This document shows positions 1 to 8,061 of a DNA stretch of 64,000 nucleotides, one piece after another. The stretch lies in NCBI GenBank assembly GCA_016840285.1, contig JAEOSR010000062.1, positions 62,001 to 126,000 of the forward strand, in the 5' to 3' direction. Origin of the DNA: Candidatus Hodarchaeota archaeon. GTDB lineage: Archaea > Asgardarchaeota > Heimdallarchaeia > Hodarchaeales > Hodarchaeaceae. Below the pieces are notes generated by a model that worked only from the letters and a program-made list of their open reading frames with translations, made no database searches and had not been told where the DNA came from. The position numbers were made by a program, and so were the translations under genes. The number at the start of each line of letters is the position of its first letter. Position 1 is the stretch's first letter.

Positions 1-48
1 CCTGCGTCCCTTGAAAGAGTGTTAGAAGCATTAGAACAAAGGAGTTGA
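1..48 (+). CDS. C-terminal tail of a molybdopterin-binding hydroxylase large subunit (partial)
   Basis: Frame 1 is open from the window edge and ends at TGA 46-48. The 15 visible residues (PASLERVLEALEQRS) resemble the last residues of xanthine dehydrogenase/CO dehydrogenase-type large subunits, which typically end in a P-(A/T)-x-E-R/K-V/I-L-x-A-L motif. The next gene, starting at 54, encodes the 2Fe-2S subunit of the same enzyme class, which supports the call. Only the tail is visible, so substrate and subunit order cannot be judged. Confidence 0.6.
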   Translation, partial: PASLERVLEALEQRS

Positions 49-53
49 AGAGT

Positions 54-536
54 ATGGAGATTATAATAACAGTCAATGGTCGAAAACATACTCTAGATGT
101 TGATCCCAAAGATTCATTGTTATTTATTCTACGAGAGCAACTTGGGTTGACAGGGACAAAGAATGGATGTAATCAAGGCCATTGTGGCGCTTGTACAGTC
201 GTAATGAACGGAGAAGCTGTTAAATCTTGTCTTATACGACCTAAACAGCTTATTGATGCCGAAATATTAACTATTGAAGGAATTTCTCCACGAGTCCCGA
301 AAAGTAAGTTACACCCTATCCAACAAGCCTTCATTGAGACTACTGCAGTCCAATGTGGTTTTTGTACTCCTGGATATATTCTGGAGCTTTATGCTCTTTT
401 TGAGAAAAATCCCGCTGCTTCCGAACAAGAAATTAAATCAAAACTCCAAAAACACTTATGTCGTTGCACAGGTTACAAACCAATTTTAGATGCCGCTTTA
501 CTTGCACAGGATATGTTAAAAATCCGAAAATCATAA
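54..536 (+). CDS. 2Fe-2S subunit of a molybdenum hydroxylase (xanthine/CO dehydrogenase type)
   Basis: About 160 residues, the usual size of CoxS/XdhC-type small subunits that pass electrons from the molybdenum site to FAD. The N-terminal half is a plant-type ferredoxin domain with the C-x4-C-x2-C cluster (NGCNQGHCGAC) followed by a fourth Cys. The C-terminal half is the helical second 2Fe-2S domain, with CGFC and CRC motifs and the typical CTGY ending. ATG 54 is preferred as start: GGAG at 41-44 lies nine bases upstream, whereas the in-frame TTG at 45 has no room for a ribosome site. It follows the large-subunit tail directly, so the two are co-transcribed. The medium FAD subunit is not seen downstream and may lie upstream of the window. 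The substrate cannot be read from this subunit. Confidence 0.93.
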   Translation: MEIIITVNGRKHTLDVDPKDSLLFILREQLGLTGTKNGCNQGHCGACTVVMNGEAVKSCLIRPKQLIDAEILTIEGISPRVPKSKLHPIQQAFIETTAVQCGFCTPGYILELYALFEKNPAASEQEIKSKLQKHLCRCTGYKPILDAALLAQDMLKIRKS

Positions 537-540
537 TACC

Positions 541-1044
541 CTACTTTATTTCAATGAAACTGTACTTAAAATTCATTCCATCTATTTCCAATAGTGCAAC
601 AGTATTACGGGTAGCGAAATATCTATCTGTGGGTGATCCTGGATTAATTAATAGAATATCTTTTTCAACCTTAGCGATTGCTTTATGTGTATGTCCACAC
701 ACTATTATGTCTGGCTTTTGATCACCATTGAACTCATTTAAGACACGGTTATAATATCCTGATGAGCTCCCACTCCCATGGGTTACTCCAATCAATAAAT
801 TTTCTACTTGTACAATTTCTTTTCGTGAAAAGTGATTTTTCACCGATTGATGACACATATTTCCATGAACCGCGATAAGAGGGGCAATCTCTTCAAGAGT
901 AGAAACCACTGAAAATTCTTCAAAATCCCCTGCATGTATAATTAGATCAACATTTCTCTCTTTAAATGACTTTATCACCGAATCTGGCAATATTTTTCGT
1001 CGAGATGGAATATGAGTATCAGAGATTAATCCTAGTACTTTCAT
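541..1044 (-). CDS. YfcE/MJ0936-like metallophosphoesterase
   Basis: A compact calcineurin-like phosphodiesterase of about 167 residues. All the metal-binding blocks are visible in order: SDTH near the start, HAGD, a VHGN-like block, THGSG, GHTH and finally NPGS. This is the pattern of the small YfcE/MJ0936 class, usually Mn/Ni-dependent phosphodiesterases on small substrates. ATG 1044 is the likely start: GGATGA sits about eight bases upstream, while the frame's TTG at 1059 overlaps the end of the previous gene without a ribosome site. The gene follows eutA-like 1052..2497 after only seven bases, so the two form one transcript. The physiological substrate is unknown, and a link to ethanolamine metabolism is only inferred from the pairing. 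Confidence 0.88.
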   Translation of the reverse strand: MKVLGLISDTHIPSRRKILPDSVIKSFKERNVDLIIHAGDFEEFSVVSTLEEIAPLIAVHGNMCHQSVKNHFSRKEIVQVENLLIGVTHGSGSSSGYYNRVLNEFNGDQKPDIIVCGHTHKAIAKVEKDILLINPGSPTDRYFATRNTVALLEIDGMNFKYSFIEIK

Positions 1045-1051
1045 TTCAATT

Positions 1052-2497
1052 TCATCCAAAGATTAACGACTTAACAATAACTGGAAATACCCGATTATTA
1101 ACAACAGGCTGCCCAATATCAATGAAATCTCCCTCTTTTAAAGAAATTTCGTCGATAGAGATGATATCATTTTGTATCCTTGTTTCTCGTTGGAGAACAT
1201 TACCCACCGAGTTCCCAATATCTGTATCAAATATCATTATAATGGGCTTATTATTTTCGATCGTTTTAGGCAGAGCACTAACCACCCCCTTTGAGAATGT
1301 TGTTAGTTTTTCATATACTGTTCTAACTGGATCATGAAACGCCAATGCGATTGCTTCTTTTCCCTCAAGAAGATCAAATCTTTGTAAAGCAGTTGAAATT
1401 TGAGTAGCAACGTGTTCTTCTGATAACATCTCCCGTTGAATTATTGGTGTGACGATGGGCAAATTTCTAATTGGAAAGAAAGTCTCCATTGTTTCTAGTG
1501 ACATAAATGTTGTGGATCCACTTACTTGTAATGTATATTCACTCGCTCCTATCACGGTTGCTCGAATTTTTTCAGGTACTTCTATCCAGTTTGTTTTATT
1601 TTCGAATCGAAATCGAATTTGGTTACCTAATTGTAAGCCGAGATCATTATAACTTTGAGTATTTTTCTTGTAGATATATTCTGCTACACCACCAGAAAAA
1701 CTCCAAAAAATCTTTCCATTAACACTTTCTGTAGGTAATGGAGAGGTCATCATAAGCTTTTTAGTGAATGATGACATTTTTTGTCCAGTGATGACTTCTA
1801 GTAAAGCGGAGGCTAACTTATGAGCAATCTGATCCTTTTGGGAATGAGTAACGATATCTCCTAGGCCTAAGTCTAGCTCGCAATGAGCTAACGTGATTCT
1901 TCCAGCAGGTTCTAATCGAATTATCTCATCTTTGTCATTAAAGACAATTAGTCGCCCTCCGACATTAATACAGGCTGTGGTTGTTATCTTACCACTATCA
2001 ATGACAGCAATATTGGAAGTTCCCCCTCCGACATCAGAATGAATAACTTTACACGAATGATTTTTAGAATATTTTACCGCTCCTGATCCATAAGCAGAAA
2101 TTATCGATTCAAAATTAGGCCCTGCACTAGCAGCTACAAATTTACCTGTTTCCCGAGCTAATTTTTCTATTATCTGTTCTGCATTTTCTTTCTTGGCTGA
2201 CTCTCCAGTAATTATTATTGCTCCTGTATCAATTTCTGAAGTATCTTTTCCAGCTTTTTCATATTCTTTTAATAGAAACTGTGTTAATTCTTCTAAGTTA
2301 ATCTTATTTTCCTCTGTGAGTGGAGTGAAAAAGATTTTCCCTCGGTACTGAATGTTTCTCTCTGCAACATGAAATTTCTCTGTTCTAGAGCTTGGATCTT
2401 TCTTTAAAACTAATTCGGAGAAAATTAAATGAGATGTACTAGTTCCCACGTCAATACCTACACTAGAAATGCGTTTTTCTACTTCTGTTGGTGTCAT
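1052..2497 (-). CDS. eutA: Ethanolamine ammonia-lyase reactivating factor EutA
   Basis: EutA is an actin-fold ATPase that exchanges damaged cobalamin for fresh adenosylcobalamin on ethanolamine ammonia-lyase (EutBC). At 481 residues it is close to the bacterial length. The phosphate-binding block GIDVGTSTSHL is near residue 14, and the second nucleotide-binding block HSDVGGGTSNIAVI is near residue 155. The protein then follows the EutA pattern to the end. No EutB or EutC gene lies in this window, so its partner must be elsewhere. A metallophosphoesterase follows seven bases downstream. Promoter signals would lie in the 296-base divergent gap shared with the cyclase-family gene at 2794. Confidence 0.85.
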   Translation of the reverse strand: MTPTEVEKRISSVGIDVGTSTSHLIFSELVLKKDPSSRTEKFHVAERNIQYRGKIFFTPLTEENKINLEELTQFLLKEYEKAGKDTSEIDTGAIIITGESAKKENAEQIIEKLARETGKFVAASAGPNFESIISAYGSGAVKYSKNHSCKVIHSDVGGGTSNIAVIDSGKITTTACINVGGRLIVFNDKDEIIRLEPAGRITLAHCELDLGLGDIVTHSQKDQIAHKLASALLEVITGQKMSSFTKKLMMTSPLPTESVNGKIFWSFSGGVAEYIYKKNTQSYNDLGLQLGNQIRFRFENKTNWIEVPEKIRATVIGASEYTLQVSGSTTFMSLETMETFFPIRNLPIVTPIIQREMLSEEHVATQISTALQRFDLLEGKEAIALAFHDPVRTVYEKLTTFSKGVVSALPKTIENNKPIIMIFDTDIGNSVGNVLQRETRIQNDIISIDEISLKEGDFIDIGQPVVNNRVFPVIVKSLIFG

Positions 2498-2678
2498 CGT
2501 AAGATTTGCTTCCTAACGGGTAGTTTCTAATTGACATTTTTAATTTTATGTCCAAATGGTTAATACTAATTAATAAGAAACATGCATGAGTAGTAAAAAT
2601 TCCCTAGGGTCATTAAAATGTAGATGAAACCAGTTAAGTTACCTCTTCGGAGAATAAAATGAAACTTATCTAATTTCT

Positions 2679-2706
2679 GTACAAAGAAGTATCATAGACT
2701 TTGTAC
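2679..2706. promoter_or_regulatory. Inverted repeat, candidate operator in divergent gap
   Basis: GTACAAAG (2679-2686) and CTTTGTAC (2699-2706) form a perfect 8-base inverted repeat with a 12-base spacer. It lies in the divergent gap between eutA and the cyclase-family hydrolase. The two arms are about two helical turns apart centre to centre, which suits a dimeric repressor. No regulator gene is adjacent, so this is only a candidate. Confidence 0.35.
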
Positions 2707-2793
2707 GAAAATAGGAGCAATATTCTAAAATAGTTCGTGCAATAGGAATGTGTACTACTAATCAACTAATTTAATAAATTGATGTGGTAAAAA

Positions 2794-3600
2794 ATGTCGA
2801 ATTCTTTTAGAATGATTGATTTAACACAGCGTCTCTCAATTCACACGCCTCCGTGGCCGAGTTATGTTCCTCTACAATTGCAATACTTTAAACGAATAGC
2901 AGGAGCACATATGGGGCAAGGAGCAAATGGTCAAATATTAACAACAAGTAATCATGTAGGAACACACATTGATGGAGAAATTCATTTCTTCGCAGCAGGG
3001 AGAGCTATTGGAGAAATGGAGTTGGACGAGTTTTGCGGACCTGGAGTGGTTGTGGATCTCTCTGATGTGTTAACAGATTACGATCTCTATTCACCAGATT
3101 TGTTAATGGAACGAGCTGATATCAAAAAGGGAGATATTCTCCTTATAAAAACAGGTTATCAAAGATATGCCTGGGATCAACCTGAGAGTGATGAGATGAG
3201 ATATTTTGTCAAGCATCCAGGACCTGATAAAGATTTTCCCCAGTGGGCAATTGATATGGAGTTTAAGTGGATCGGCGTCGATTGTGGCAGCGCAGACCAT
3301 CCTATGAACACGATTATTCGTGATTGGCACCCAAAGTTGTTTATTAAAGCAGAAGAGAAATTAAAAGGAAAGTATGGAGTGAAATCCTGGGATGAGATGT
3401 TTCCTCCAGAGAAATTTTATCAAATCATGCATATTGATTTATTTCCTAAGGGCGTGATCCATGCCGAGAATCTCTGGATTCCTGATGATCCTTTACTAAA
3501 AAATAAACGGAGTTGGATAGGATGTTTCCCTCTTCGGGGAATCGAACTCGAATCTTCCATGTGCCGGATTGCTGCTTTTCCTGATGTTCCTTTAGATTAA
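2794..3600 (+). CDS. Cyclase-family metal-dependent hydrolase (kynurenine formamidase-like fold)
   Basis: 268 residues, typical for the cyclase family (PF04199) that includes bacterial kynurenine formamidase and isatin hydrolase. The hallmark metal-binding motif H-x-G-T-H-x-D-x3-H-F is seen near residue 52 as NHVGTHIDGEIHF. The N-terminus (IDLTQRLSIHTPPWP) also matches the family's D-L-(T/S) start followed by a proline-rich segment. The family hydrolyses amides or opens rings of small molecules, and kynurenine pathway genes are not visible nearby, so the substrate stays open. It stands alone on this strand, divergent from eutA, with a short inverted repeat about 90 bases upstream that may control it. 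Confidence 0.85.
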   Translation: MSNSFRMIDLTQRLSIHTPPWPSYVPLQLQYFKRIAGAHMGQGANGQILTTSNHVGTHIDGEIHFFAAGRAIGEMELDEFCGPGVVVDLSDVLTDYDLYSPDLLMERADIKKGDILLIKTGYQRYAWDQPESDEMRYFVKHPGPDKDFPQWAIDMEFKWIGVDCGSADHPMNTIIRDWHPKLFIKAEEKLKGKYGVKSWDEMFPPEKFYQIMHIDLFPKGVIHAENLWIPDDPLLKNKRSWIGCFPLRGIELESSMCRIAAFPDVPLD

Positions 3601-3694
3601 GGAACCTTATATTCTCCTTTTTTAATGGTAATTTTAAAATTATTCATAAATTTGTTAATATCTGCTAGTAAATAAGTCTAGGAAGAAAGAATGA

Positions 3695-4171
3695 ATGACT
3701 ACATCCAATAAGAAAGAAGGGAAAATAACTAAAAAGAAGAGTACTAAAAAAGGATCAATTATTGTAACCAAGGAAGAATTCTTACGATTGCGACCAATTA
3801 TCAGCCCATATGTCTCTCAAAAGAAAAAAACCAATGAGGACTTACTATTAGAACTTGATCTTCGTGAATTAAAAAAACGAAGCATCCTTAAAAGACTTTT
3901 TCCAACCCCCGATACAAAAAAAGTACAACTCGACAAATTAGGTATGGAAGTTTTTCTTCTATGTGATGGTAAACATAAAGTGAAAGATCTTATTGAGAAA
4001 TTTCAAGAAAAATATCGCTTAACGCCAACAGAGACCGAATTATCAATAAAGAAGTATTTGATGAGTCTTACTGAACGTCACCTTGTTGGATTTATGATCC
4101 CAGAAAATATCGCGAAAGGAAGACTACCATCAGGAGAAGTAATCGAAAAAATAGTTTTTGATTCGGAATAA
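3695..4171 (+). CDS. PqqD-like (RiPP recognition element-type) domain protein
   Basis: 158 residues. The first 30 are very rich in lysine. Residues from about 74 to 140 match the PqqD fold: a VQLDKLGMEVFLLCDG segment, then helices in a KVKDLIEKFQEKY pattern, then a terminal region with LTERHLVGF. PqqD domains bind precursor peptides for radical-SAM or other modifying enzymes, but no radical-SAM gene or precursor peptide is visible here. Free-standing PqqD-like proteins of unknown role are common in archaea. ATG 3695 has GGAAGA eight bases upstream. It converges on the unknown gene at 4218. Peptide modification is therefore a possibility, not a call. Confidence 0.7.
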   Translation: MTTSNKKEGKITKKKSTKKGSIIVTKEEFLRLRPIISPYVSQKKKTNEDLLLELDLRELKKRSILKRLFPTPDTKKVQLDKLGMEVFLLCDGKHKVKDLIEKFQEKYRLTPTETELSIKKYLMSLTERHLVGFMIPENIAKGRLPSGEVIEKIVFDSE

Positions 4172-4217
4172 GTTGTGCCTAAGAAATAGATCGCTTTAAT
4201 TGCCAATTCATTCAATT

Positions 4218-5147
4218 TTAATTGGCTTCTATCGCTAGTTTAGTCATGTTTTCTATTAAATCTCGAGTTTTTACACTAATTTGTTTCTTCACAGAAAAAA
4301 TAAGGCAATAGATATCATTTTTGTCTGGATTCAACCATAGATAGGTTTCTAAGAACTTACTTCCAAGTAATTTTTTTTCGATAATCTGTTCAGCCTTCCA
4401 AGCAACTATTTTCTTCTTATAAACCAGTTTTGTGAATTTTTCTGGGTTATAATTAGAGGGAATTCTTGGGAGGTGCTTTTTATAGTATTCTTTATACCAT
4501 TCAGGGATTTCACTTACATCCGTTACTTTTTGATCAGCTAGACCAATACGGTAAGCTAGAAAATCGAAATCATCATTATTAAGATGGAGAAATGTTAATC
4601 CAATCAAAAATTCTCTTTTTTTTAGGTTCATGCTGAGATAAGGAGAATATATCCGTAGATTGGGTGCTGACCATACGGAAAACTTGCTTTCTGGATGACA
4701 ATTGATTTGAGAGATTATCTCCATTATTAACGGTTTTTCCTTAGATATTTCTTTTGTGGTAAATTGAGATGTACAAATAATTAACCGTTTTGTTTGACTA
4801 CAATTCCAAATGACAACATAACCTTGAATCTTTTCTTTGTCCAATTCCCAATAGATATACCTTGCATTATGCTTATTAACTTCTCTTTCACCTTCAGTTT
4901 TTATCTTAATCTTCTTATGTGATTTTTTTAAAGATTTAAAGTACTCTTTGATAGCTTTATTAATATCTGGTGCTTTTTTATCAAATTTAATCCAACTGAC
5001 TTCCAATTTTTTTTCCTTTGCATCACGAAAACCAAAATATCCTGATTCTTTCTTTTGGCTCCGATCTCGTTTTTTCTCAAATATCATGTGCCAATCAATT
5101 GGGACTTTGATTAAGATGTATTGCCAACCTAATGTTTGAGTTTCCAT
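4218..5147 (-). CDS. Unknown cytosolic two-domain protein
   Basis: 309 residues with no signal peptide or membrane helix. I do not recognise the family. The protein seems to contain two similar-sized alpha/beta halves, each with a conserved aromatic-rich start and several beta strands. The opening (GWQYILIKVPIDWHM) resembles the beginning of Mog1/PsbP/DcrB-like folds, in which an aromatic-rich strand precedes a P-x-x-W segment, but this is weak. It is lysine-rich and converges on the PqqD-like gene with a 46-base gap. Such a pairing could mean shared function, but they are on opposite strands. Confidence 0.6.
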   Translation of the reverse strand: METQTLGWQYILIKVPIDWHMIFEKKRDRSQKKESGYFGFRDAKEKKLEVSWIKFDKKAPDINKAIKEYFKSLKKSHKKIKIKTEGEREVNKHNARYIYWELDKEKIQGYVVIWNCSQTKRLIICTSQFTTKEISKEKPLIMEIISQINCHPESKFSVWSAPNLRIYSPYLSMNLKKREFLIGLTFLHLNNDDFDFLAYRIGLADQKVTDVSEIPEWYKEYYKKHLPRIPSNYNPEKFTKLVYKKKIVAWKAEQIIEKKLLGSKFLETYLWLNPDKNDIYCLIFSVKKQISVKTRDLIENMTKLAIEAN

Positions 5148-5551
5148 CTTAATTCAATTGAGAAAACTAAAAGTATTTAAAATTCTTGTCTTTAAAATCA
5201 TGGTGAGGTAAGTGAAAATTGCAAGTGAAGGGTGTGTGGTTTAGAACTCATTTTAATATCGAAATACGGGAACAAGAGGTTTCTCTTCACAAAATAAACA
5301 TGAATTTTGGTGATTTTAATGAGAATGTGTTCCCAACAAGAAGATTGGACTTGTATCAAACCACCACCATTAAATATCAAAAGATTAAGTCTCTAGAATC
5401 CAACTGAAGCATATTAAAGTGCTATCTCAGCACTTGAATAGTAGTAGTCATATGTAATTATCAGATGGGTAATAATTTTTTAAACATAAAACGCTAGAAA
5501 CATAAGATAATTTTTATTAACTAAACAAGGTTCTAATGGAGAGTTAATTAG
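5148..5551. other. Gene-free gap, 404 bases
   Basis: This gap separates two divergently transcribed genes and so should hold both promoters. Short open frames on both strands near 5200-5400 overlap each other, lack similarity to anything I know and have no convincing ribosome sites. AT-rich tracts near 5470-5520 could supply a TATA element for the secreted protein at 5552. I see no repeat or RNA-like structure. Confidence 0.5.
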
Positions 5552-7801
5552 GTGAATAAGAAATTAAATTCTTTATTATTCGTTTTATTACTTGTATCCC
5601 TTTTATCTTTTGCTAATACGAGGGCAAATCGAACAATTTATTCTGCATTAAATGAGAGTCAGATTTCAAAAAAAGTCACGGCAAATAATGAGTTAATCAA
5701 GGTAGATATCGTTGTCACGGCCCCAACAGGACCTGATCTCGAAGAATTTACTCCTATAATAGTTCCACTATCGGAAATTGCCGATCAGCTCCCAGACTCG
5801 GTTGATCCCTTTGGAATGAATGTATCTACAGAAGATGATGACGTTAAGTGGGATGCAGCATATGTGACATACGAGGGGAATTTAATTCCTTCACAGGTGG
5901 ATGATGTTGATGATATTCGAGGTTATTCTGGGGAAGACGAATTAGTATTTGCACTCCCTGAATCTGTAAATCTAGCCAGTGGGGAAACAGCTTCTTTTTC
6001 TGTCTATTTCAGTCTAAAGGATATGGATCTACCACCCCCCTATTTTCCAGAGGTATGTACTATCTCTATTTATCCTGATCTTCGCGAAGTAAATTCTGAA
6101 TGGCCCGATATGCTAGGTAAAGGAGATGGTGTTTATGATTTAGAGAATGAACAACTCCGTGTATCAGTTCTCAAAGCAGCAGCTTGGTCTACAGGGGGAG
6201 TGTATCACATACAACTTTTGGATGAGCAAGGAGAATCACGGTGGGACGTAATCAAACAGAGCTTCCCCTATCCGTCCGAAATCTGGAAATGGTCTCGCTT
6301 CTCACTGATTGACCAATTTGCAGCGCAAAATCAATTTGCGGATCGGCCATATCCTGGAAAAATTGTCAAGATGATTCCAGGGCCTGTACGAGCCCGATTT
6401 ATCATGCAAAGTACCCAACCTTATGTCACAGGAGCATTTGGGGGTGGTACAACGACAATCAATGATCTTTTTGGTTTATTTACTTACGATGTTTACGCTA
6501 ATCAGACCTATTTTGATTACACCCTTGAATTAACTGGGCCAAAAGCTGACGATTACCCCGAAATAGCTCTCGAATTACAAAACAGAGAATGGGGTGGCGG
6601 TAGACCTGGAACACTGTATAAAGGCATTTATATACCAGGAACTGGATGGGTAGAACGTTCCCCCGATGATGCTGCGAAACACAAGGTCGAGAAAAGTGAT
6701 TTTGCAGACTCTTGGTATTTAGAGGCGTTATTGGAAGGAACTACAGTCCGTCCAGCCAAATTGCAAGAACCAGATGAAGATCCTTATCGGGGATATGGAT
6801 TTATCTTTGATGATACAGGATTTTCCAATATAACATGGGATACGGCGAGTGAGTCGCTTTCTAGCTGGTATAATGCAGCACAATTTCCTCTTCAGGCACG
6901 CTATCACCCCTTTGATAAAATTGTATTGAACGGTCAAGATAAAATTCAATTCATGGAGGACAACCATGAGGAATGGACTCGAGAGAATCCTTCGTTGACA
7001 TTTAACAGCTCGATGGTCAATGTGACTCAAATACCGTTTGAGTTCCTCTTTGTAAGTCCAGCTGGCGTTGATTTTGATCTAGACAATGAGTTAATTGATA
7101 TTGAAAATATTACAGCTTATCCAACAGATATCAATCAATTTATCACTCAAGATAGTCCAGAGCTTGAAAGTGCGACATATAAAATCCTCAACCAAAGAGA
7201 TGAATCTGAAACAGGACTGGAAGGAGATTTAACGTGGAATGATTCTTCTGAAACATGGTACGCTCATGACATCGATGTTTCTTCCCTGGATCTATTTAAA
7301 CTGTTTGTTGTGGTAGCCTATTTCGAGACTTCTACACTTGATGGTAGAAGCACGGCATCTGAACGTTTTGGAGGTGGTCCAGATACGAGTCCACCATTTA
7401 TCGGTGCTGTGAACCGAGATCCACTGGATGTTGTCAGATCTAACAACAATGTGACAATAACTGCAGATGTAATCGATTATGAAGGTAGTATTTCTTTAGT
7501 GATTCTTAGCTTTTCTAATGGAAGTTGGTACAATCTCACAATGAGTCTCGCATATGGATTATACCGTGCTGTCATTCCCCCTCAGGATGGAGGAAAAACA
7601 ATTGAATACAAAATCATTGCGTACGATGATTCTGCAAATGTGAATACTTCAGAGATATACAGTTACTACATAACAAAGCCATATGCTATTGGGCAGGGGA
7701 TTTTACCATTGATTATTGTTGGTGGAGTTCTGGTCGTAGCGGTAGTTCTTGCATTAAGATCGAGGGCTTTGCATAGACAAAAATATGATCAAGTCGAGTA
7801 A
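5552..7801 (+). CDS. Large membrane-anchored surface protein, carbohydrate-enzyme-like
   Basis: 749 residues with an N-terminal signal peptide (LLFVLLLVSLLSFA) and a C-terminal membrane helix (about 720-742) followed by a short basic tail. Residues 45-155 are a beta domain with a pattern of 'values, D.G..IPSQVDD, LVF.LP, L..GE..SF.VYF'. This resembles N-terminal domains of DUF4861 and related polysaccharide-lyase-associated proteins. The middle part (190-470) has many aromatics and a GPVRARF segment shared in style with the next gene. Residues about 610-705 look like a fibronectin/Ig-type domain. No catalytic residues can be named. Translation starts at GTG 5552 with GGAG about ten bases upstream. 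Its role is probably binding or cleavage of extracellular glycans. Confidence 0.75.
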   Translation: MNKKLNSLLFVLLLVSLLSFANTRANRTIYSALNESQISKKVTANNELIKVDIVVTAPTGPDLEEFTPIIVPLSEIADQLPDSVDPFGMNVSTEDDDVKWDAAYVTYEGNLIPSQVDDVDDIRGYSGEDELVFALPESVNLASGETASFSVYFSLKDMDLPPPYFPEVCTISIYPDLREVNSEWPDMLGKGDGVYDLENEQLRVSVLKAAAWSTGGVYHIQLLDEQGESRWDVIKQSFPYPSEIWKWSRFSLIDQFAAQNQFADRPYPGKIVKMIPGPVRARFIMQSTQPYVTGAFGGGTTTINDLFGLFTYDVYANQTYFDYTLELTGPKADDYPEIALELQNREWGGGRPGTLYKGIYIPGTGWVERSPDDAAKHKVEKSDFADSWYLEALLEGTTVRPAKLQEPDEDPYRGYGFIFDDTGFSNITWDTASESLSSWYNAAQFPLQARYHPFDKIVLNGQDKIQFMEDNHEEWTRENPSLTFNSSMVNVTQIPFEFLFVSPAGVDFDLDNELIDIENITAYPTDINQFITQDSPELESATYKILNQRDESETGLEGDLTWNDSSETWYAHDIDVSSLDLFKLFVVVAYFETSTLDGRSTASERFGGGPDTSPPFIGAVNRDPLDVVRSNNNVTITADVIDYEGSISLVILSFSNGSWYNLTMSLAYGLYRAVIPPQDGGKTIEYKIIAYDDSANVNTSEIYSYYITKPYAIGQGILPLIIVGGVLVVAVVLALRSRALHRQKYDQVE

Positions 7802-7836
7802 CTAAAATCCAGAGAGGAATTCCTTTCTTATCCTCC

Positions 7837-7843
7837 TTTTTTT
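7837..7843 (+). terminator. T-run terminator after the surface-protein gene
   Basis: A run of seven T in a pyrimidine-rich stretch, about 35 bases after the stop of the 749-residue protein. Archaeal RNA polymerase terminates on such T-runs without a hairpin. Confidence 0.4.
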
Positions 7844-8061
7844 CTATTTTTAGACCTTCTAACTGGAAATTAACCTCCTTATAAGATTTTAAAAGATGGA
7901 TTCAAAGTTGTTATTTCCTCAACCCATGTTCCATACCCATGTGGTAGCTTTAAATACATTTCGAGAGTTGATTGGAGATAAGTAGACAATACTCTATAGA
8001 ATGAAGTCTACTTTCTGAGAAAGTTTAAATTTCTTCATAAAAAGTAAAAAAGGGTTTTAAA

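Noticed and set aside
5198..5407. Two opposite-strand frames of about 60 codons in the 404-base gap
   Set aside because: They overlap each other on opposite strands, and neither has support beyond being open.
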